NCBI GenBank assembly: GCA_002311665.1
Contig: DBYX01000003.1
Location: 1-64,000, forward strand
Direction of reading: 5' to 3'
DNA length: 64,000 nt
From: Lachnoclostridium sp. UBA1175
GTDB taxonomy: Bacteria > Bacillota > Clostridia > Lachnospirales > Lachnospiraceae
The notes below the pieces were generated by a model that did no database searches, was not told the DNA's origin, and saw nothing but the letters and a program-made list of their open reading frames with translations. Both the position numbers and the translations under genes were made by a program. Shown here piece by piece: positions 59,205-64,000 of the stretch. Numbering within the stretch: the first letter of the stretch is position 1; the number at the start of each line of letters is the position of its first letter.

Positions 59205-60731
59205 ATGATCTGTTCGGTGTACAGTTTTTCGGTTTCGGGGATCGAGGCGTCCGTGATCCGGGTGGAGGCGGACGTCTCGGGCGGGTTGCCCGGGATAGAA
59301 CTTGTGGGGTATCTCGCGGGTGAGGTGCGCGAGGCGAGGGACCGCGTGCGTGTTGCGATGAAAAACTCCGGTTTTCGTGTGCCGCCCAAGAGGATCACGG
59401 TCAACCTTTCCCCTGCGGACGAGCGCAAGGGAGGAACGGGGTACGATCTGCCGATCGCGATGGGGATACTGTGCGCGATGGAAATCCTGCCCGCGGAGCT
59501 GACGGACGGGTACGGGTTTATCGGGGAACTCGGGCTGGACGGCAACGTGCGCGGCATCCCGGGCGTGCTATCCTGTGTCTATGAGGCGAAGAAGCAGGGC
59601 TTTCACTCGGTGATGATCCCGGAGGCCAACCTCGAGGAGGGAGCGCTTGTCGAGGGGATCCGCGTGTACGGCGTCAGCACGCTCGGCGATGCCGTGAGGC
59701 ATTTTACGGAGGAGGGAGGTACGCTTGCGGAGCCGGTGCTGTGGGAGGAGTCGCAGGAGGACGATGAGACGGAGGATTTCTTGCAGATCCGCGGGCAGTT
59801 TCTGGCGAAGAGAGCTGCGGAGATTGCCGTTGCGGGGATGCACAATCTGCTTCTCACGGGACCGCCGGGTTCGGGCAAGACCATGCTTGCGAGCAGGATC
59901 CCGGGAATCATGCCGAAGCTTACATTTTCCGAGAGCCTGGAGCTCACGAAGGTGTACAGTGTGGCGGGGCTGCTTCCCGCGGAGAAAGGGATGATACGGA
60001 AACGTCCGTTCCGCGCGCCGCATCACACGGTGACGGTGCCTGCGCTCGCGGGTGGCGGGCGGATACCGATCCCGGGTGAGGTATCGCTCGCAACGCACGG
60101 GGTGCTTTTTCTGGACGAATTCCCGGAGTTTAAACGGGGCAGCATTGAGGTGCTCAGACAGCCTCTTGAGGAGAAGAGGATCCACGTGGCCAGGCTGAAC
60201 GGTAATGTGGAGTATCCCGCGAAGTTTATGCTGGTCGCCGCGATGAACCCGTGCCCTTGCGGGTACTATCCGGACCGCAACCGCTGTTCGTGCACGCCGG
60301 ATATGATACGGCGGTACCAGGGAAGAATCAGCCGGCCGATCATGGACCGGATCGACCTGTGCGCGTCGATGCCCGGAATCCGTGTGAATGAGCTCACCGC
60401 GGGCGGCAAACCGTGCGGAGAGACGAGCCGCCGGATCCGTGCGCGCGTCGAGGGGGCGATCGCAATGCAGAGCGAGCGGTATCGTGGACTTCCTTACCGC
60501 TACAATTCTGAGGCGTCGGGGGATGTTGCGGACCGGTTGTTCCTGCTGAGCTTTGAGGCGGAGAAACTGCTGCGGCTCTATGCCGAGGAGACGGCTTGTT
60601 CCGCGAGAAGTTATTACCGGCTGAAGCGTGTGGCGCGAACGATCGCCGACCTGGAGCAGTCGGAGACAGTAGAGAACCGCCATATGACGGAGGCCATCGG
60701 ATATCGAACGGAGGAAGGCAATGTCGTATGA
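59205..60731 (+). CDS. comM: ComM/YifB family Mg-chelatase-like AAA+ ATPase
   Basis: A 508-residue member of the ComM/YifB family. The N-terminal Lon-like substrate domain begins MICSVYSFSVSGIEAS and holds VNLSPADERKGGTGYDLPIA; the ATPase has Walker A GPPGSGKT near 219 and Walker B GVLFLDEFPEF; AAMNPCPCGYYPD and the CSCT loop hold cysteines. In Vibrio and others ComM is a branch-migration helicase for transformation. The start at 59205 has GGAGGT upstream; in-frame Met residues further 5' lie before that site. It overlaps dprA by 11 bases. Confidence 0.92.
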   Translation: MICSVYSFSVSGIEASVIRVEADVSGGLPGIELVGYLAGEVREARDRVRVAMKNSGFRVPPKRITVNLSPADERKGGTGYDLPIAMGILCAMEILPAELTDGYGFIGELGLDGNVRGIPGVLSCVYEAKKQGFHSVMIPEANLEEGALVEGIRVYGVSTLGDAVRHFTEEGGTLAEPVLWEESQEDDETEDFLQIRGQFLAKRAAEIAVAGMHNLLLTGPPGSGKTMLASRIPGIMPKLTFSESLELTKVYSVAGLLPAEKGMIRKRPFRAPHHTVTVPALAGGGRIPIPGEVSLATHGVLFLDEFPEFKRGSIEVLRQPLEEKRIHVARLNGNVEYPAKFMLVAAMNPCPCGYYPDRNRCSCTPDMIRRYQGRISRPIMDRIDLCASMPGIRVNELTAGGKPCGETSRRIRARVEGAIAMQSERYRGLPYRYNSEASGDVADRLFLLSFEAEKLLRLYAEETACSARSYYRLKRVARTIADLEQSETVENRHMTEAIGYRTEEGNVV

Positions 60732-61899
60732 ACAATACCACGCGCTGTGGCTGTGCTGTGTTGTCACGGACAACGCAGTCAAGCGACGGCTTCTGAAGGC
60801 TTTCGGGACACCGTCGGGTGTGTACACAGCTTCCCCGGAGGAACTGCGTGAGAGGGGAAACATTCCTCCGGAGAGCGAGAAGAAACTGCTTTCCTCGAGA
60901 ACATCCGCGTACTGTGACCGTCTTCTTCACCGGCTCGAGAAAGACGGGATACGGTTTGTGTGGCACGAGGACACGGAGTACCCGGTGAGGCTTCGTGAGA
61001 TACCGGACCCGCCACTCGGATTGTTTATGCAGGGGGCATTTTCCGATAAGAAATGCGAAGTCGCGGTCGCGGTGGTCGGAACAAGGCGGTCGTCCCCGTA
61101 CGGCGAATTTGTCGCGAAGCAGTTCGGGCAGGGCTTCGCGGAGGCAGGTGTTCCTGTCGTGAGCGGACTGGCAATGGGGATTGACGCGGCCGTCCACAAG
61201 GGATGCCTTACGGGCGACGGATTCCCCATTGCGGTGCTGGGCTCGGGGATCGGCACGCCGTACCCGCGGGACAATGCTCTTTTATACCGCAGTGTAGCGG
61301 ACCGCGGCGTGATCGTGTCGGAGTACGGGCCTGGCGTACCTGCGCTGCCACACCATTTTCCGCATCGAAATCGGCTGATCTCGGGGCTCAGCGACGGTGT
61401 CGTGGTCGTGGAGGCGCAGGAGAAGAGCGGGACGATCATCACGGTGGACAGGGCGCTCGATCAGGGGAAGAGCGTCTATGTGGTTCCGGGGCGCGTAACG
61501 GACCGAAACAGCATCGGATGCAACCAGCTGATCCGCGAAGGGGCGCAGTTGGTGACGAGCCCCGGCGAGGTGCTGGCGGACCTCGTCGCGCACACCGGAG
61601 CCATGCTCCGGACCGAGGAAGAGGACGGTCAGATCCGCATGGTCACAGCGGAAGAGCCGGATCATACGCGTCGGAACGCCTCCGAGAAAAATACAAAAAA
61701 GCCCCTTGCAAGCGACGAAAAAATAGTGTATGCTTTTCTGCGTTTAAGTCCCAAGCACTTTGATCAGTTGATCTGGGAGTCCGGTCTGACCCCTTCGGAA
61801 CTCACGAACGCGCTGTATCGGTTGGAGCGCGAAGGGTTGATCGTAAGACTCACCGGAGGCTGCTACAGCGTGCGGGATACGGGTCGAACAGACCGTTGA
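60721..61899 (+). CDS. dprA: DNA processing protein DprA
   Basis: Loads RecA on incoming single-stranded DNA in transformation. The 392 residues carry the N-terminal helix-hairpin region, then the Rossmann core with VVGTRRSSPYGE, VVSGLAMGIDAAVHKG, SEYGPGVPALPHHFPHRNRL, EKSGTIITVDRALDQG and VYVVPGRVTDRNSIGCNQLI, and a C-terminal winged helix (LSPKHFDQLIWESGLTPSEL). It overlaps comM, so they are co-translated. Found also in species not known to be competent. Confidence 0.96.
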   Translation: MSYEQYHALWLCCVVTDNAVKRRLLKAFGTPSGVYTASPEELRERGNIPPESEKKLLSSRTSAYCDRLLHRLEKDGIRFVWHEDTEYPVRLREIPDPPLGLFMQGAFSDKKCEVAVAVVGTRRSSPYGEFVAKQFGQGFAEAGVPVVSGLAMGIDAAVHKGCLTGDGFPIAVLGSGIGTPYPRDNALLYRSVADRGVIVSEYGPGVPALPHHFPHRNRLISGLSDGVVVVEAQEKSGTIITVDRALDQGKSVYVVPGRVTDRNSIGCNQLIREGAQLVTSPGEVLADLVAHTGAMLRTEEEDGQIRMVTAEEPDHTRRNASEKNTKKPLASDEKIVYAFLRLSPKHFDQLIWESGLTPSELTNALYRLEREGLIVRLTGGCYSVRDTGRTDR

Positions 61900-61915
61900 G
61901 AGAGAAATCGGAGTG

Positions 61916-61942
61916 AGGATGCGCGGCATCCTGTTCTGCCGC
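61916..61942 (+). other. Mutually exclusive hairpins before topA
   Basis: AGGATG (61916-61921) can pair with CATCCT (61927-61932), or GCGGCA (61923-61928) with TGCCGC (61937-61942). The two stems share bases 61927-61928. The leader is only 64 bases, so any switch would be small. Confidence 0.3.
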
Positions 61943-61963
61943 ATCGCGTGAACGGAGGAAAGT

Positions 61964-63973
61964 ATGGCAAAGTACCTTGTAATCGTGGAGTCCCCTGCCA
62001 AGGCGAAGACAATTCAGAAGTTCCTCGGCAAGGACTATAAGGTGATCGCATCGGGCGGTCACGTGAGAGATTTGCCGAAAAGCACACTGGGTGTCGATAC
62101 CGAAAGTGATTTCGATCCCCATTATATAACCATTCGTGGCAAGGGCGAACTCCTGGCGGAGCTCCGCAAGGAAGTGAAGAAGGCGAAGAAGGTTTACCTC
62201 GCAACCGACCCGGACCGCGAGGGAGAAGCCATCTCGTGGCATCTGATGCAGGTGCTCAAGCTCAATGCCAAGGATACGAAGCGTATCACATTCAATGAGA
62301 TTACCAAGAACGCGGTGACCTCCTCGCTTGCGGGGGCACGCGGTGTCAATATGGATCTTGTCGACGCGCAGCAGGCACGGCGCGTTCTTGACCGTATGGT
62401 GGGCTACGAGATCAGCCCGATCATGTGGTCGAAGGTCAAGCGCGGTCTGAGCGCGGGACGCGTGCAGTCGGTGACTCTGCGCATCATCAGCGACCGCGAG
62501 AATGAGATCGCGGCGTTCGACAAGAGAGAGTTCTGGACGATCGAGGGTAAGTTCTTCGACGGAACGCACAAGGAGCCGATCTCTGCCGTATATACGAGCG
62601 ACGGACACAGGGCGGAGCTCGCTTCCGAGGCGGAGGCCGACAGGATCATCAAGGCGGTCGCGAGTGCTACCTTCCGCGTGACGGATAAGAAATCGAGCGA
62701 GCGCAGACAGAAGGCGCCGCTCCCGTACACGACCAGCACGATGCAGCAGGACGCTTCGAGAAAGCTGAACTTCAGCACCCAGAAGACGATGCGCGTCGCG
62801 CAGCAGTTGTACGAAGGTGTGGAGATCAAGGGTCACGGCAGCATCGGTCTGATCACGTATCTGCGTACCGATTCCACGCGAGTGAGCGAGGAGGCGGCGA
62901 AGACTGCCGCGGATTTCATCCGCTCCAGATACGGAGAGGAGTTCCTCGGCGCAGACCGGAGTGAGACCTCCTCAGGCAAGAAGATCCAGGACGCGCACGA
63001 AGCGATCCGTCCTACCTATATTGATATCACGCCGGCATCGGTGAAGGACCAGCTGTCCGGAGAGCAGTTCCGTCTCTATCAGCTGATCTGGAAGCGTTTC
63101 ATCGCGAGCCGTATGGCGGAATGCGTGTTCGGCGTCACATCGTTCACGATCAGTGACGGTTCCCACGCTTTCGCGGCAAGCGCCACGAAGTGTCTGTTTG
63201 AAGGGTACCGCAACGTGTACTCCGAATCCGAGGAGGAGAAGGAGGACGCGGAGAAGAGCGCACGCTATGTGCCCGAGGTCGGTGCTGTGTTCAGCCGCGC
63301 CGAGGTGGCGGGTGAGCAGCATTTTACGCAGCCGCCGGCACACTACACCGAGGCGAGCCTTGTCCGCACGATGGAGGAACTCGGCATCGGTCGCCCGAGT
63401 ACCTACGCACCTACGATCACGACGCTTCTGACGAGACATTACATCGCAAAGGACGGCAAGAGCCTCTTTGTGACCGAACTCGGCGAGGCTGTCAACGAGA
63501 TGATGAAGAAGGCGTTCCCTTCGATCGTTGCGGTTGACTTCACGGCCAATATGGAGCTTCTTCTCGACGGTGTCGAGGAAGGCGAAGTCAACTGGAAGAG
63601 TATCGTCAGAAACTTCTATCCCGATCTTGTGTCCGCGGTCGCTTCCGCGGAGAAGGAACTCGAGTCCGTGAAGATCGCGGATGAGGTAACGGACCAGCCT
63701 TGCGACGAATGCGGGCGCATGCTGGTTGTAAAATACGGACCGCACGGCAAATTCCTCGCGTGCCCCGGCTTCCCGGAGTGCCGCTTTACGAAGCCGTACG
63801 TGGAGAAGACGAAGATCCCCTGCCCGAACTGCGGCAGGGAACTGATCATCCGCAGAACGAAGCGCGGCAAGAGATATTACGGGTGCTCGGGTTATCCGGA
63901 GTGCGAATATATGTCGTGGCAGGCGCCGAAGGATGCGCAGCGAAACAGCGATACAAGCAGCGAAAACGAGTAA
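61964..63973 (+). CDS. topA: DNA topoisomerase I
   Basis: Type IA topoisomerase that relaxes negative supercoils. The Toprim domain begins KYLVIVESPAKAKTIQKFLG with DPDREGEAISWH; the catalytic Tyr is Y299 in LITYLRTDSTRVSE. The C-terminus has two zinc ribbons: CDECGRMLVVKYG with CPGFPEC, and CPNCGRELIIRR with CSGYPEC. The 669 residues are within the Firmicutes range. GGAGG precedes the ATG. It follows dprA by 64 bases, the usual dprA-topA order. The last 27 bases of the window after the stop show nothing. Confidence 0.98.
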   Translation: MAKYLVIVESPAKAKTIQKFLGKDYKVIASGGHVRDLPKSTLGVDTESDFDPHYITIRGKGELLAELRKEVKKAKKVYLATDPDREGEAISWHLMQVLKLNAKDTKRITFNEITKNAVTSSLAGARGVNMDLVDAQQARRVLDRMVGYEISPIMWSKVKRGLSAGRVQSVTLRIISDRENEIAAFDKREFWTIEGKFFDGTHKEPISAVYTSDGHRAELASEAEADRIIKAVASATFRVTDKKSSERRQKAPLPYTTSTMQQDASRKLNFSTQKTMRVAQQLYEGVEIKGHGSIGLITYLRTDSTRVSEEAAKTAADFIRSRYGEEFLGADRSETSSGKKIQDAHEAIRPTYIDITPASVKDQLSGEQFRLYQLIWKRFIASRMAECVFGVTSFTISDGSHAFAASATKCLFEGYRNVYSESEEEKEDAEKSARYVPEVGAVFSRAEVAGEQHFTQPPAHYTEASLVRTMEELGIGRPSTYAPTITTLLTRHYIAKDGKSLFVTELGEAVNEMMKKAFPSIVAVDFTANMELLLDGVEEGEVNWKSIVRNFYPDLVSAVASAEKELESVKIADEVTDQPCDECGRMLVVKYGPHGKFLACPGFPECRFTKPYVEKTKIPCPNCGRELIIRRTKRGKRYYGCSGYPECEYMSWQAPKDAQRNSDTSSENE

Positions 63974-64000
63974 GTAAATATACAATTCAAACCGGCGTTC

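Overview
The window reads as chromosomal DNA of a Gram-positive anaerobe of the class Clostridia, most likely a Lachnospiraceae-type bacterium with a moderately high G+C genome. The reasons are the Firmicutes order ylxM-ffh-rpsP-khpA-rimM-trmD-rplS-lepB-rbgA-rnhB-yraN, lipoproteins and a PKTGD sortase-type anchor in place of outer-membrane proteins, strong GGAGG ribosome sites, TTGACA/TATACT promoters with 17-base spacers, and a pyrBI pair with fhs, nrdR, comM, dprA and topA. No rRNA, tRNA, CRISPR array, insertion sequence or prophage was seen.

Layout. 1-618: 3' end of a wall-anchored surface protein. 736-4613: ylxM-ffh-rpsP-khpA-rimM-trmD translation/secretion operon, closed by a strong terminator. 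4632-10783: accessory block inserted before rplS, made of a membrane protein, an XRE-type regulator behind a probable operator array, a lipoprotein followed in the same frame by a decayed partial copy of itself, and two small A+T-richer genes for membrane or lipoproteins. 10807-20236: rplS, then lepB-rbgA-rnhB-yraN-pgeF-DUF512-der-plsY-gpsA-SH3 housekeeping run. 20255-25055: aguA (GH67), uxuA and uxuB for glucuronoxylan side-chain use. 25110-30247: membrane MutS-like ATPase, RNase HI, mutS. 30290-36174: two tandem ATPase-permease fusion ABC transporters. 36250-40739: a GH26-like hydrolase, phosphoglucomutase and mannose-6-phosphate isomerase. 41065-42735: fhs. 42886-50922: five-gene ABC system with two lipoprotein adaptors, one double-FtsX permease and two ATPases, one carrying an AbrB-like tail. 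51106-53467: NfeD, SPFH and rhomboid trio. 53556-56478, minus strand: pyrI, pyrB, uxaC. 56732-58496: kdgK and a DUF4867-type protein. 58552-63973: nrdR, comM, dprA, topA.

How the parts work together. aguA releases (methyl)glucuronic acid from xylo-oligosaccharides; uxaC, uxuB, uxuA and kdgK then carry glucuronate through fructuronate and mannonate to 2-keto-3-deoxygluconate 6-phosphate, so the upper route is complete but split over two loci, and the aldolase is not in the window. The GH26-like protein, phosphoglucomutase and mannose isomerase fit a plant-polysaccharide lifestyle.

The most unusual items are the five-gene ABC system with its ATPase-AbrB fusion, the TGTCA/TGACA array at the XRE locus, the stop-codon-linked tandem duplication at 7058-9160, and a 9-base DNA word, CATTTT(A/C)CG, that recurs far above chance in all reading frames and between genes.
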